Assembly: GCA_013399115.1 (NCBI GenBank)
Contig: VXAA01007177.1
Coordinates: 1,024,585 to 1,088,584, forward strand
DNA from: Anseranas semipalmata
Taxonomy: Eukaryota > Chordata > Aves > Anseriformes > Anseranatidae
Length of the DNA stretch: 64,000 bases
Direction of reading: 5' to 3'
The translations under genes and the position numbers were made by a program. The notes under the pieces were generated by a model that was not told the DNA's origin, did no database searches, and saw nothing but the letters and a program-made list of their open reading frames with translations. This document shows positions 14,435 through 28,482 of this stretch, one piece after another (positions within the stretch are counted from its first letter, which is position 1; the number at the start of each line of letters is the position of its first letter).

Positions 14435-17400
14435 AGTACAAGATTTGAGTTGCCTGTTAGAACATTTTTCATAAGTACATCAAAAAATTCTGTGAGCACT
14501 TTGATAAGTGTAATCAGAATAAATATATTGGTAGCTTGTATATTTTAGATGTCTAAGATTCAATCTACTCTCCTTTTTTCTGTTTTTCTAAAATTTGCTT
14601 TTTTATTTCTTCATCCACTTAAGATTTTAAGTTTGTAAAAATAATAACTTGCACTTTGTTCCAATCTTTCAAATTGTTCTTCCTGGATGTAGCAAACAGA
14701 GTTTTTTTGTTTGTTTTATTTTTTTTTTAAAGTAGCACTGATGTATATTCTAACCCTGACTGTTGTAACAGAGTGAGTGATATCCAGTGTGAAACAGTCC
14801 TCCTGGTACACTGGGTAGGTGGTAGCTGTTTCAGACTACTGGAAGTGCATCCACACACTTGGAGTGCTTTGTAATTGTCACTAACTCATTGGAGGATCTA
14901 CAAGAGCTTTCCAGCTGACTCGAACACTTGTCATTCTGAAGAGAGGTCACGAAGGTCACTTCCATGCAAGCAGCATGTGGTATAGTCTATAAGGCTATAC
15001 TATTTTTCCATGTTTCTGAACCAGCAAAAAAAATCTCTGTGATCCCTATAAGGGTTCATAGATTAAATGTTAGCTCTCAATGAACAACGTAAAAGGGAGC
15101 AACAGTACTGATAAAGTAAAATCTGCACAAAGGCAAGAATAAGAGTTGTGTCCTATTTGTTGTCCTCAACAATGACTGTTGGAAAATAACTTCAAATTCA
15201 AAAACATGTTACAGAAGCTCTTGGAGGTTTAGCCACTTACCTTGCGAACTTCATGCTGTGCTATCAATTTTCATTATAGAAAACTTGGTGCAGATGGCAG
15301 TTCTTCGCTTCTGAGCTGTTCCAGAAAAGAAAGGAGAGCAGTCACCATACCGAGTGTTTGACATGAGAATGAAGTCTCACCATCCTTTCTCAAATTCTCT
15401 TGTAGCCACCAAGCCTTAGTCAGAGACTAAATGAGGTTAGCATTCTTTGGCTTGAGGAAGTTAAAATGTTTTGATGATTTTTTTTTGCTTGTGGTCTGCA
15501 TGTCTGTACAGAAGGACTGATTTCTTTCTCCTGTGTGAACTTGCAGATCCTTTTATTTATTTTGATGTGTCTTACATTTCAGTGGTTTGTTGGTGCCTTA
15601 AACATTTTGTGCTATTTATGTGGGGATGCGCTTTGTTATTTGAAACTTATTTCAAGAATGAAATTCCTGTGTTTGACCAAGAAATTTTTCTCTTTTGTCT
15701 AAACTGGGAATTTCTTTTTAGAAACAGCTGATCTCCACTGAAGGCCCTAATGACGTTTAATAAGAACAGGAATCTTTCTGAAGTCTATAAACTGAAAACT
15801 GTAAATATTTTAAGAGAAAGGCAACTATTTTCTTGTATGAACAATAGAAAGAGATTTGCGTATCAGTAAATGGAGCTCAAACAACAATCATTTTAGGGCC
15901 CTGCAGAGAGTTTGAAGAATTCTATAAATTGTCTTGTTCCATGTCAAGAGTAATTACAAATATTCATATTAAAAATGAGGAGAGAACAAGAATGTGATAA
16001 ATTTAAAGCTGAGTTGTCAGAGTAACAGGCTAGGTGCATAAAGCTTTGAAAAATCAGTGTTTTCAAAAGAATAACCATTTCAGTGGAAAATTACTGAACT
16101 ATTAGTGCATTAACTTTGAATTCTGCTAGTTGTTTTATATTGCAGATCAAATGATGAAGTTCTGGTCAAATAATCTCTGCTTATTCATGCAGCTGACGTG
16201 ATTATTCATCACGCTCCATTTTTGTATGTCTTGTGTGAAATGATAGTGGGGGTTTCCACACAGCCAGTCAGCTACACTAAAGTAAAAAACTGCCTGGTTT
16301 CAGCCAGGCTACCAAGAGACTGTTGTAGTGTCTGTGTATATGCATCCCATGAATAAGATGCCCTTCCATTTGCATCTTCAATTTTCGTATGCATGTGTTA
16401 ATTTGAATCTATTTGAAATGTCTTTTACTTCCATTTAGTATATATGGCTTGCAGAATGCAAGGAAATGCTCAGTCAAGACAGTAAAAAAGGGGGGGGAAA
16501 AAAAAAAAAGCAGAGTTAGTTATCTGAGAGGGCTGCAAGACATGCTCTGCAGTACTTCCATCATTGCAGAAAAAGTCCAGTGTTGTGTGAAGAGATCTAT
16601 AAGGTATTTGAAGGATGTATTAAAAAGTCTTCACTTTCCCATTTCAGTAGATATGAATATATAATATATGATGAGTGCACTTAGTATAAAGCTACCTCAT
16701 CATTTTTTCCTCATTTTTTTGTCATCTTAAATGATCAGTGCAAGGTGAAAATACACCTATATATTATTATCAGAGTCCAATGAATAGGCATTTGAGAAAT
16801 GCTTATTGTTTTTCAAAACTTGCCTCTACTACTAGTTACTTGACTCGATTTTCATAAAGGTTGTTTTCTTTTTCTTTTTCTTTTTTTTTTTTCCTTCCCC
16901 AGCAGTAGCTACTATCTATCTTCTTTCAGGAAAAACTGCTCTAGAATAGCTGTGCAAAACTATCTTCCAGCATGCTGTACAAAACCAGATTTCAGTAAGC
17001 ATAAATACTACTTATTTTTTATATCAACTTTCTAAATTTTTGTACACACTTTTTAAAAAATTTAGAATGTTGGGCCACTAAAAATCAGTATGCTTTAACT
17101 TGCTTGAAGTAAAATAAATGAAAAGTTATATGGTTAATCACTGAAGATATGTTGTGATGACTTTAATGGACAAAGTCTCTGAGCATTTTGGTCTTGGCTG
17201 CTGATGGGGTGCACACGAATACTTCTTATTCTGAAGGTTTCAAAGGGCTTGCTGGTCATAACTTTAGGCACGTTACACGGTGGAACCAGTGGGAGTTCAG
17301 GAATATGAAAGCATTATTGGGCTACAGATGCCACATCACTTTCCACATCAAATTATTTGTCATGTTCAGTTCATATATTTGGTTTCTTATACAAATGAAA

Positions 17401-20400
17401 TTCATGCATCAATTTTATAGATATCAGGACCAGAAATGGCAAGCCCAGGTTTATTTACATGCTGCTCTTTCAGTAGTTCTCAGAGGTGTATTATTTTATT
17501 GCTGTAAACATCTCCTGTGGTTCTCCAGTTCCATCACATCCCAGGCCTTACGGCAGTGTTCTTGTGCATCAGCTATCTGAAGCTTGATGGGTGGACTGAA
17601 CAGTGCCTTGTATTGAAGAATTTGGCCTGTGGTGAATGCTGTGACCAAAAAGTCTTTTTAAATGAAAGCTTAATAGGGGAAATAAATGTTTGAGAGCAAT
17701 CTGTCTCCTCTGCATCCATCCCCTCCTGCAGTAAAGGTACAGGCTAGCCTAGGTTTTTATGGCAGTGCAGCTGGCCCTGGAAGTTAGCTGGAATATCTTC
17801 CAGCAGCAAGTGCCCTTCTGAACAAAAGAATCCTTTTGCTTTTTTGCAGGGTGTTTGAACCTTTGGCCCTAGCAGTGGCCCATATGGCAACACAAATGCA
17901 AGCTGCTGGAATCCTGAGACAGGAGCTTCACAATTAACGTTTCAGGCATCGTTACTTAGAATCCTGAAGTGTTTAGTGAGTGACATCATATCTTCCCTGC
18001 TTCCTGCCATTTTCCTTGCAGACTGATAGTAGACTGATATACTTGCACAATAGACATCCTAATAAAATACATCACATAAGCTACTAATAAATTATTACAG
18101 AGCAGCTCCATGTCTGTTACAATGCCAGACAAACCATTACTATTTTAGCAACTCTGTCAAAGAACCAGTGATCTGACATCTATTTCACATTATTTTGAAG
18201 TACAGGGATGTAAGAATGTAACTCACTGAATCCTGAGATGACAGATTACAGTAGAAACAAGCCTGCCTAGAGGTCACCAGACTGGATAGTTATTTTGAAA
18301 ACTTTTTTGAGTGTTTTGTAACAGTAAAGTTTGCGCAACAGAAAATAAATGAAGTGTGTTAAGGTGGGCAGGCTCCTGTAACACCTGATAATTTCTGTTG
18401 AAGAAATCTTTTTATAAACAAGGCTCTTTAAGGAAAAAAAAAAAGAGGCAAGATATTTTTCTGCAAGGAAAACACATCTGCCAAACTAGTAGCTTTGCCA
18501 TATTCCAACAAGTTCCTGAGAATTTTAGCAAAAGGTAAAATGTAGACTACTTACAGGAATTTTGAAATGATGAAAATGTCTCTCACTTATAATAATGACA
18601 GCAAGTTAAAATAAAAGACAAGCGGGAAAGAGAATAATATTCAGAAAAGAATGGCACACCAGAGAAAGTTACTTTCAGTAGGTGACAAATTACGAGAGTG
18701 GAGAAACTTACTTTGAGGACCAACACGTTTTCAAGCTGCCAGTGTAAGTGGAAGGCAGGTCAGTGATCTTGGAGCCTCCTGGTAGCTGTTTTGCTGCTGC
18801 ACTTGGCATTCTTCACCCAGTGAATTGTATTCATTTCCCCTAGGCCCTGAATGCCACAGCGACACAAGCGACTGTGCTTAAGTGCCTCAGCTCTCTGACT
18901 GAGAACTTGCCATGAGTCTAGAGCTTTCCATGGCAGCTGATTTTGCTTGGTCAAACTCTGGATTTTTCATGCATGGCTATTTCCTTTGATTTGATCGTAT
19001 ATTTAAAACCATCTGCAAAACAGTCCGAGTAGCATTTGCGGTTTCATCTTACGGTTTCACTGATGCCAGAAATTAGAAGAAAACAATTTTATTCTTATTA
19101 TAATACTGCTTGGAGGTACAAGCAGGTAGACATGAAAAAAACTATTTCTCTTTGTGAAGTCAGAGTGTATTTTAAAGGAAAAATTTCTATAAAAGCTATA
19201 AATGTTTATAAATCTTAGCAATGAAAAACTCTTTTGTATTCTTTAAGGGCATGCAGAGTTAATTCATAATTTGAAAGTACATTTTAGAAAAAATCTAAAA
19301 ATTCTTTGGCAGTTTCATTTTTTTTTCTGTAGAAAAGAATTTGTACATTCTGATTAGAAACTGTATTCTGAAGAATTAAAATGCACTTAAAAGGAAAGAC
19401 CAAGTGGATAGACATTTTCTTAAATCATAGTTTTTGTTTTACATGTACAGTACTTGTAAGACTAAATGGCAATCTGTTTTTTCAACTGAGGTTTTAGTGT
19501 GAGATCAAAGAAGAGAAATTGTTGTGTATAGCTTCTCTGTTACTGATATTAACTCTGAAGCAACATATTTGCAATCTTTCATCTTTCTGTAGTTTCATGT
19601 ACATGTAACAGAATTTCTTGAAGAGCAGAGCAGAGAAAATAGTGTTTTGTTTTGTTTTTACACGGTTAACATCAAAGCTCAGCTTTCGTCGACTCTGGAG
19701 GGTTTGTTTATGCACTTTGTCTACTGCAATGTTTGCAGCTCAGACTATTTTAGTTGACACGGAGAGCTATGAGCTAGCTGATGGATTCAGCAGCTGCAGA
19801 TTACAGGATCAGCTGTCTGGAAGACTGAGTGAAGTGGGCAGTTGGCAGCCAAATGGATACAGCCCCTGCAGCCTAAGAAATTCCACAGTCCATGCTACAG
19901 CATAGTCCATGAAGGATGACAAAATCTTTACCTTAACACCTCTATGAAGTCACGTAAAAATAAAAATGCATAGTGGATGTTTGAGATTAATGATTGCAGA
20001 AAGTCAGTTTGGAAATGGTGCTTCCTAAAATTCAGGCTACAACAGCTCTTAACATAAAACTATGTACTGACAAAATGGGTAAGAATTTCCATGCTTTTAT
20101 TTGTAGGCTCTATATTATTGCATTTGACCTGGAGCTATGCATATTTAGAGAGAGATAAAATAAACTGTATACTTTTAAGTAAAAAGAACATAGTTTTTAT
20201 CTGCTAACATCTATCTACCGCTTCTGGTAGTAGCAACTGGTACTCATTACAGCATTTAGGTGCCATCTTATGATATTGCTCTTCTTTGTTTATAAATACA
20301 AAGTGTAACAAGGACACATGACAATGTTCTGCTTTTTTTTGCTCCATCTAGTGCTAAATCACATGCAAGGCGTTAGGAAGAATGAGGACAATGAGGCCAC

Positions 20401-22825
20401 ATTGTAGCAGGTCTTGACTTTAAGCCTCAGATCAGGGACTTACAACAAGTGCACTGTCACTTATGTACGGGTGAGGGGCCATGGTAGGATGAGGCCACCA
20501 CTGAGTTCAGATACAGACTTGTGCAGCTGACTGGGTGTAAGGTGTGGAGGGGCTGAGGGACATTCACTGAGGGACAGTGAATATCATCATTGCAAAATGG
20601 AACTAACAGCATCTGAAAGGATGTCCCTAGGCAACAAATGAATAGTATGGTGTGTAACAGTTGTATACCAGTTGCTTGAGACAAAGAACTTCTAATAAGT
20701 CCTCATTTTTGTTTTCACGTTTACCATCTTTTGCAAGAGTTTTCCTTGCCACAGTGAGAATTTCTTTGAAGCCTTGTCTCTCCTCTGCAGTTTATGTAAA
20801 TTGCACTGGGTTCTTACTCATCTTAGAAAAAATTCTTGCCATGAGTGTCTCCAGTGTTCAAAAGTGCCACCGTTGAAGACAGGACTTGAATAAACTCTGG
20901 AAATATCTTGCCTCCTGCAGTTTTAACAGGAAAGACACTGACCTTGAATTCTCTTGAAAGTGAATGACTTATTTCTACTCGTAGCAGAATTGCTGGTGTC
21001 ATTTCCATGCTGTATTTAAACTGCATTAACTATTCATGAAAGTTATTAAATTCATAGCTGTGCTAGGTGTAATTATTTTCCTGAATTATATGTAAATCTA
21101 AATATTACATACAGCAGTAATAAAATGTACTAGGTAATACCGACTGGATTTGAGCTTGTTTCCTCTCAAGATGCTATTTTTTTTGCCAGGCAAGCATAAA
21201 GAAAAGACATGCAGATAGGGGCTGCAGCCTTATTAACACTCTTCTGCTAAAGGCTAAGGAGCAGTAAAGTGTATGGCAAAAGTCGTCATTTCTTCATAAT
21301 CATTTTCCATTGAAAAAGGGCTGGCACTAGCCTTATACAGCTATTCCTCTGTCCTTTGTTCAGCCTTCACCTTCCATCATGACAGGACAGTTATGAAACA
21401 AGGGAAGGGGGTTACCAACAGGGGCCTAAATTCTTTTTCCAAACTTTAGGTAAGATGGAGATCCTCTAAACCCAGTTCTGATCCATTTTATCCAAGAACT
21501 TGGCCTCTGGTGAAATGAAATCCAGTTTGTGTGAAAATGGCCACAGACTTATCTGAAACTGAAGAGTCACCCACCAAAACTATGCTATGTGATGCAGAAA
21601 CAGGAACTTATGTCTCCCCTGATTCTATTCCAGAAATACCCAATAGGCTGGTACATGGCCAAGTACCGCGTGTGCAGGGTCTGACGCATCAGGGGCTGCA
21701 GATCTACCAGTAGCTGTCACACCGGGGTTAGTGCGTGTTCAGTAAGACTGTTGTATTGCTGCTACCTGTCTGTAAGTGTGCAGTAAGTCCAGACCGTTCT
21801 TAGTCTTCAGACTTGGAGTGTGTGTGCAGGTGGACCGCGCAGTGTACACATAATGGGCAGTGTGACCTGGGTATATTGGATTTGTGCATGCATTGGAGGC
21901 ATTTGTCCAGGACTTCTGGATGTTGAGTATTTGGAGCTATTAATAGGGGAGTTAAATCCCTTTAAATCTATGCCTAGCCCTGCTGCAAATTAAATCAAAC
22001 TTCCTGACTGTTCAGTCAGATTTTCATCTAATAGGGAGAGGAGAAAAAAAACAAAACAAAACATAGAAAGCATGTCATGCCAACATTTGTCAGCAAAGGA
22101 AAAGTCCTTTATATTCTCCCATGGAAGTAAAGACAAGGCCACAGTGACAGAAGTTCAATGCTATACTAATTCTAGGGCTGGAAGGAAGAAGTCACAAAAT
22201 AGAGCTCAGAGTTTAGAAAAGGTGTGTAGGGATTCAGTTTCCTTCTTGGCTCATTCAGCCACTCGGAAAATAGCTTCTTAAATCCTTTAAGGAGCTAGCA
22301 CTTTGCTTCACTCTGACTGAGTTGGTAGTCTTATATTTTAAGATCATACTCTGCATTACAGACTTCTTCCACAGTACGTGACCTCTGCTTGGATATAGAC
22401 TGGTTCAGCCTTAGGTTCTCTCCATGTTACTGGACCTGTCGTGAGTGGTTAAGTATCTTGTTAGTACATGAAGCATTTGGCTGCTGTAGTGCTCTTGGTG
22501 GTCTGTAAAGTACTTCAGAGTTTGATTGTTGAGGAAAACGTGCAATTTATAACAAGCTATGTAAAAATTAACAGAATATGTCCTTGAATTTATGCTTCTT
22601 TCAAACTTTCAGTGGTGTTGGGATTTGCATTTTGGGACAAATTTTTCTGTGTTGCTGTGGAAAGTTTGTGTACTTCAGAAACCTGAGTTGCTGTTGTAGC
22701 TACAATAGTGGTAACTCTAGGGAAAACTTGTTTGAAGTATGGCTCTGTACTCTTGATTTACAGTATTATCTAGATTCTTTAGTCAACATTTTCATATGCT
22801 GTCTGACAGGTGTCAGGAGATACTT

Positions 22826-22855
22826 GCTCCTTGTTAAAGGAGCTCCTTGTTAAAG
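22826..22855 (+). repeat. 16-bp tandem duplication
   Basis: The sequence gctccttgttaaag occurs at 22826-22839 and again at 22842-22855, with a 16-bp period. It is a minor intronic duplication. Confidence 0.85.
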
Positions 22856-24813
22856 CTCTCTTTGAGAATCCTTGTGGCAGCTGAATTCAGCATGTGACTA
22901 TGTGCTTGAGAAGCTGGAAAAAAAATGAAAACTTATTTTGCATGTTGGCACAAAATTAAGCTTATCCACATGAGTAGTCCAGCTGAAGATACATGAAATA
23001 TTTTTATGTGGACTGAGATACAGTTACTGGGCAGTGTCCTATCACTGAAACTGAAAGTTAAACTGCTTTATGGCCAGAAGGAAGAAGACATGAACAGCAC
23101 TGCGGAATTCAATGCAAATTCAGTCAAACTAATTTGCTTACAATATTCTTTAGAATATTTGAAACAGCGTAGTAATACAGCTGTATTTTCCAGTAAAGTT
23201 TAAGTTGTGGTTCAATAAATGTATAATAACGTTTTCCAAAGCTTGGAAAAGATTTTGCCGTGCTGTGTTTGCACATCTATGGAATTGGGTTAGGGCACTA
23301 ATCTGGTAACTCTCGTGTCAATTTGCCTACCTGGCAGTGTGCGAATGTTTGCAGCTCTGAGCACTTGCAGCCCTGGGCATTGCCAGGTGAGGCCATGTGC
23401 TTTGTGCTTGCAAATATAGAGGCTGGTTGTCATGGCCAAGTGACTGAGGAGAGAGAGGAGGAGATAATGCCTCCTGCTCAAGGCAGCAGTAAGACTCTGC
23501 TCCTTGAAACTCCAATGTTTTTGCGCTCACCTCGGGCATTTCTGGGAGCTACTCCTGCAGGATACTTGACTTAACTGTCAGGGCTTTATTAAAATGAGTT
23601 ACTGCTTACTCAAACATAATAGTTTCTTCAGGGCTAATAATCTGCTGTCAGTTGTACTACATTTATTTCTTAATATTATCTTGAGATTTGATTTTGGTTT
23701 AATTTGTTACATACACACAACTACACATTCAATAATTTGGCTTTACTTTCAGCCTGAAGATGTCAAATCTGAACTGATAAAAATTACTGTACTGTATTAT
23801 TAACTTAAAAGGAATCAGCTTTACTGAATATCTTGTTATTCTAATGCTGTACAAAAACATGAGTATCATCAGAAACACAAACTTATTGTAATTGCTTGAT
23901 AGGATTGTTTTGATAGAAAGCAAATTTGAAATGAACCAGTATTATGTTGTTTGTTCTCATTTTTATTGGTGTTATGTATGTACTACTGTTCACTGGGCTC
24001 TAGTGCTATTTTTTCAGTATTTTAATTGCATTTCCTTACTTGTTTATAACATGCTTTTTACCATAGCTTTGAAGTTGAATTGTTATAAAGCAGTGTTGTT
24101 CACTCAGTAGTGTCTGTCTAAATATTCTTTAAAGTCTTGTATGAGGTAAATTTATCCTTTCACAATTAAGAGCACATCATAAAGATTTTACACTGTATGC
24201 AGCACGGTTTAGAAATCTGGAACGTTAATTGTTAAATTTGGAGGATACCATCCCATCAAAATCTTTATTGCATAACCTGGTAATTTATATTTTCTTTTCT
24301 GCTTTCTCAACACAACTGCTGACAGCTTGTCTCCTCTCCCCCCTTCTCCTCTTCTACCCATCTTCTTCTGTTCAATTTTGACTCCAGAACAAGATTATGC
24401 AAAAGTTAGTGAGCTCTCCTTGCAGCAATTAACAATGGATCTCAGAAATAGCTCATCCGTGTTGAGTCTATCCCAGACTTTTGCACTACTTGGCTATAGA
24501 GGCTAGATTTAGAGGGAAATTCTGTCCAAAAGAATTTCATTGATGATGGCACGGATCAGATTCATTACATTTTAACTGGAGGGGAGAAAAAAAGGGAGAG
24601 AGGCTGGTTGTGGCAATCTTATCACTTTGATTCCTATTGCTGTCTTCTAGGATGTCACTTTACAGTGTTAGTTTTCTGCTTTTGATTCATGTGGTCTTGT
24701 TGTGCCATCCTTCCTTGTTGTATGCTGCGCTTACTGAGCATTCCTGCCAAACAGGACAGCTGCTGGTTCAGTTGCTGTAGCATTGCCATAAATAAAAAAT
24801 AAAATTTGAGAAC

Positions 24814-24845
24814 ACTGGATGTATTAATTGGACTGGATGTATTAA
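24814..24845 (+). repeat. 18-bp tandem duplication just upstream of an AKAP6 exon
   Basis: An 18-bp unit beginning actggatgtattaa occurs at 24814-24831 and again, at least 14 bases long, at 24832-24845. It lies about 120 bp before the splice acceptor at 24962. It is a small slippage-type duplication with no sign of function. Confidence 0.8.
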
Positions 24846-24962
24846 ATCTTTCCTCTCTGAAATAAGCAATTATACATTTGATAAAAAGTGGTTGACAACT
24901 AGAGCTGATCCATGGAAGGACCATGCCTGTAGCTAAATACCTCCTTTATTTTTCTGTTACAG

Positions 24963-25214
24963 GATATTTGTGAAGATATATCTGATCACGTTGAACAAAT
25001 TCATGCTCTACTAGAGACTGAGTTTTCCCTGAAGCTTCTTTCTTACTCTGTCAACGTGATAGTTGATATCCATACAGTACAACTACTCTGGCACCAGCTA
25101 CGTGTTTCTGTTCTGGTTCTGAGAGAGCGTATTCTCCAGGGGCTACAAGACGCCAATGGAAACTACACCAGGCAGACTGATATTCTGCAGGCATTTTCTG
25201 AGGAGACGAAGGAG
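24963..25214 (+). CDS. AKAP6: AKAP6 (mAKAP) internal coding exon, N-terminal region, 84 codons
   Basis: AKAP6 is a large scaffold that holds PKA, phosphodiesterase, phosphatases and kinases at the nuclear envelope of myocytes and neurons. This exon encodes 84 residues beginning DICEDISDHVEQ and ending AFSEETKE. I recognise it from memory as the conserved N-terminal segment of vertebrate AKAP6, around residues 110-195 of the long (alpha) form, and it looks almost unchanged from mammals. It is predicted to be mostly helical, with a Leu/Val-rich stretch (exon residues 23-60) followed by a more polar end. The acceptor is ...ttctgttacag at 24962 and the donor is gtacag from 25215. The length is 252 nt, in phase 0 at both ends, with no stop codon. 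The next exon continues directly with DRLDSLTEVDD, as expected for AKAP6. The reading is secure. The ordinal exon number is uncertain because the upstream exons are outside the window. Confidence 0.95.
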
Positions 25215-26926
25215 GTACAGTAACTAAATTCAGTATTTTTGAGAATTTCATCTGTATTTGAAGCAGCTTGTCCCTGTTGCACATTTAATATTGGTAGGAT
25301 GACAATTTTAAAGATGGCTTACTTGACATCTAGATATTTGTTGCTAATTTTGTAAGAGCCTGTCTTCAGTATCTTCAGTTGATATCTGTTCTCACTGAAC
25401 CAAATTAAAGGAAGTACCAGTCTATAAAGCCAGCTTCCAGAAGTGTTATGTTAGTGACAAAAAATGTTATCTCCTGGTTGAAATATTTTTCGTAAAGGAA
25501 TGGAAACATTTACAGAGGGGCATCTGGTCCAAAGTCCATGGTCTGGTCACTCCTGAATTTAAGGTTCAAATCCAATTTGAAACCCAATTTTTACATGCAA
25601 TGAATTCTTTAATGAAAAGTTTGGACATTTCTCTTCTTGCATACATGAAGCTTGCACAATGTTTTCCAAAACTTTCCAGGCTAGGTCAACATTACTTTAA
25701 AGCAGAGGACATGGACTTTTAGTTGTTTGAGTGGTGGTTCTGCAATATGTTTCTAAACAGTCACACGTTTTGCCTGCGAAACAATTATGCATGCATCATA
25801 CTTTTTTTTCCCCTGTAATGGTGTGTTGAATTCACACACATGTAAATGGTTGGTATATATGGATTCATTTAGCTAAACTACCTTTTCCTTTGAACGCATT
25901 ATTACTAAATTAGCTTAATAAGAAGGACACTGCTGGCCCAATTTTTAAAACTGAAAGAAGATGCATGTTTTTAATAGTGGGATAATTAGCAGTTAATAGA
26001 AAATACCTCAGCATTTAGAGGATTCTTCATTCACTGAAAGTCCTAAGATTAGGATAAAATGCTTCTGTTAGGATTAAATGCATTTACAGAAAGAGACCTC
26101 TAGATCAGTGCAGTCAGATTGTGTGACCTGTGTTACGGAGAAAGTCAAAAGTCCCCTAAAGATGTCCTTAATTTCAGATCTCCCAAGTTTAAAGAGAATA
26201 TACATATCTTTCTACTCCCTGATAAGTTTTATATGTGCCTTTGCTATAACATTGTGGGTGGTCCTGAAATCAATACTTAGATATGCCCGGGCCCACCTTC
26301 CACACCCCCTCTTCCTGATGTATACATACTTGGTGCTTCAGATTCAGTTTCTGCTTTACTGTTGTTCATAAACCTTCTCTGGCAAGTCTGTAGGAAATCC
26401 ACACTTGTGTGAATATCCAGAGTGGTGAATTAGGGCAAAGTCATTATTTTATGGCACGAGCATGGTGATTTCAAGACATAAGAAAGGGGCTGATACTAAA
26501 AACCAGAAAATGTTCCATATGGATCTGATTACAGCTGCTATAAAAAAACGTCCCTCTAAAAAAGGAGAGAATTGACTAGGAAGGGTTGGATTATTTTTCA
26601 GTGGGGAAAAAAAAATGTTGCCAGATAGGCTTATATGGTAATAAAAAAGACAGTATATCCTATCAAAATTCTTTAATTTCCCCCAAATAAAGCATAAATA
26701 ATATTTGGTAAATTTAATGGTTAGCAATAGCAGGGACACAATATTAATATTAAGTTTCTGTTCTAATGCTGGTATAGGTTCCCAGAAATTGCTCTGCAGG
26801 TTTTAACCTTCTGGTATTCATTCAAGCTTTTCATCAGATATAATGGTAGTGGCCTTATTTGACTGAAATAAATAAATACAAGATAATGTAGGAAAAAATG
26901 TATCTGCTGTCATCTACCTCCTTTTT

Positions 26927-26958
26927 GTGTGTGTGTGTGTGTGCGCGCACGCGCACAC
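26927..26958. repeat. Alternating purine-pyrimidine (GT)n/(GC)n tract
   Basis: About 32 bases alternate strictly between purine and pyrimidine: a GT run, then GCGCGCACGCGCACAC. Such tracts are the classic sequence type for left-handed Z-DNA. The GC-rich end is partly self-complementary to the GT part. It is also a microsatellite and so probably polymorphic. Confidence 0.85.
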
Positions 26959-28417
26959 TTCTCCCCTGTATCCTTCCTGGGTCAGGACTATGTTGTGGGA
27001 CTAATTGCCAACTGCTTGAGGTAGTATATCTATCAGGGATTTTCAGGCATATGTGGAAACTGCTTGAGCAAGCCTAGAAACCTTTGCCCATACAGATAAC
27101 CCTTTCCTGCAGAAACATTTTCCTACTTTTCAGTTCTGGGGAATATGAACAGGGAATGAAAGTTTATTTTTTCTCCGAAGAAGACTTAGAAGTTATCAGG
27201 TTTGAAATGAATAGAAGTAAATTTTCACATAAAACAAAAACTTTTATTTTGGAATTTACTACCTCAGGATACTTAGAAGTGGAAAGTATAGATGGGTTCA
27301 GAAATAAATGTGAAAACTAAGGAAAGGTAGGAACAATGTTGTCTTTTGGATAAGGAAGTCCTTGTGCTGCTTAGCGGTGAAAGTAGATATGTTGTGTGCG
27401 GAAGGGTCATACATGTATACCCATGTCTTACAGCTCAGCTAGCAGAAAATGTTTGGAACTGATGCAGACACAGGATAGTGGACTAGATGGAAATTTGAAC
27501 TGAAACCAGTAGAGCAAATGTTATGCTTTTCTGTAGTCCATGAACCTATCATTTCACAAAATGTTTGGCTTGCTCCTTAAGTCAGCCGTCTTCTGTGTAA
27601 TGGTGAAGAGTGGCTCTGGCTGGCAACGTTAACTGAGGAGCTCCATGGAAGTGACCTGCCAAGGTTTCTTTGGAGCTCCGTAAGACAATCGCACCTCGTT
27701 CGTATTCACTGCTCCCTCAGTTCACTGAGTGCGTGGCCAGTCGTCCAGGCAGGCAGCAGTCCTGCCTGGGCTGTATTTACACCGTAGATGTAACAAACAC
27801 AAATGGGCACAAGCTAGCCTCAACATAATGAACAGGGATAATACTTGTAGAATATGGAGGTATACAGCACAGGCTGTACTGGCTTGCTTAGGAACCCATC
27901 TAATTAGCTGGGCAGGCAGTAATTGTGCTTTTGGCTCTCTCTCAGCAGTGCCATGCAGAATCAGGTGCCTTCAGGAAGAGGTACACAAGGTTTCATGGCT
28001 TGGAGGAAATAGAATGGGAACCAGTGAGGCAAGCTGCCATGATGGAGATGCCAAATTGAAAAAATAACTTTTTTAATAAGAACTTCAGAGAGTTAATATT
28101 TTGAAGGACCTTTTTCTCCTTTAGAAATTACCCAGAGATAGAGAAGAAGGAAAGAAAAACGAGTTATGTGCAGCCTGAATTCTGTCTAGCTGAACCTAAC
28201 CTGTGAGTTGTATTTCACAATTGATAAAGACAGGAGATACGGAGAAGACCAGTATAAGCCTATGTTAATAGACAATGAATCCTAATGTTCTCTAAAAGTT
28301 GGTAAATTCACAGTAGAAATACCTTACGCATTAATTTGGCCTATTTGAAGGAGTCAAAAAATGCTGAATTGTGCTGTGTTAAGTACAAATACAATAAGGT
28401 ATTGGAAATACAGCCCA

Positions 28418-28482
28418 CAGAGTTTTACAGCTTTTTTTTTACAGTATTTACAATATTTTACAGTATTTACAGAGTTTTACAA
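28418..28482. repeat. Cluster of short direct repeats
   Basis: Two 16-base copies of ttttacagtatttaca (28437-28452 and 28456-28471) are flanked by two copies of cagagttttaca (28418-28429 and 28470-28481). This looks like local slippage or duplication within AT-rich intronic DNA. No function is apparent. Confidence 0.8.

Larger units (their letters stand above)
1..24962 (+). other. AKAP6: AKAP6 intron (5' end outside window)
   Basis: This stretch ends in a good acceptor at 24961-24962, with a pyrimidine-rich tract just before AG and a codon-phase-0 exon after it. No coding exon of AKAP6 or any other gene was recognised in it. The preceding coding exon, which in mammals carries the start codon and about the first hundred residues, was not found and should lie upstream. 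The content is ordinary AT-rich intronic DNA: scattered poly-A/poly-T runs (A17 at 2354-2370, T14 at 1447-1460), an A-rich tract at 82-119, a short TG run at 4247-4261, a G-rich patch near 6861-6880, a modestly GC/CpG-enriched patch at 10985-11190, and a 12-bp inverted repeat at 14401-14434. Open frames here, up to 130 codons, lack recognisable domains and look like chance. A bird-specific or heart-specific non-coding first exon could hide here but cannot be seen. Confidence 0.85.

Noticed and set aside
17188..17580. 130-codon open frame on the + strand
   Set aside because: No recognisable family, no splice context, and composition like the surrounding intron. Probably chance.
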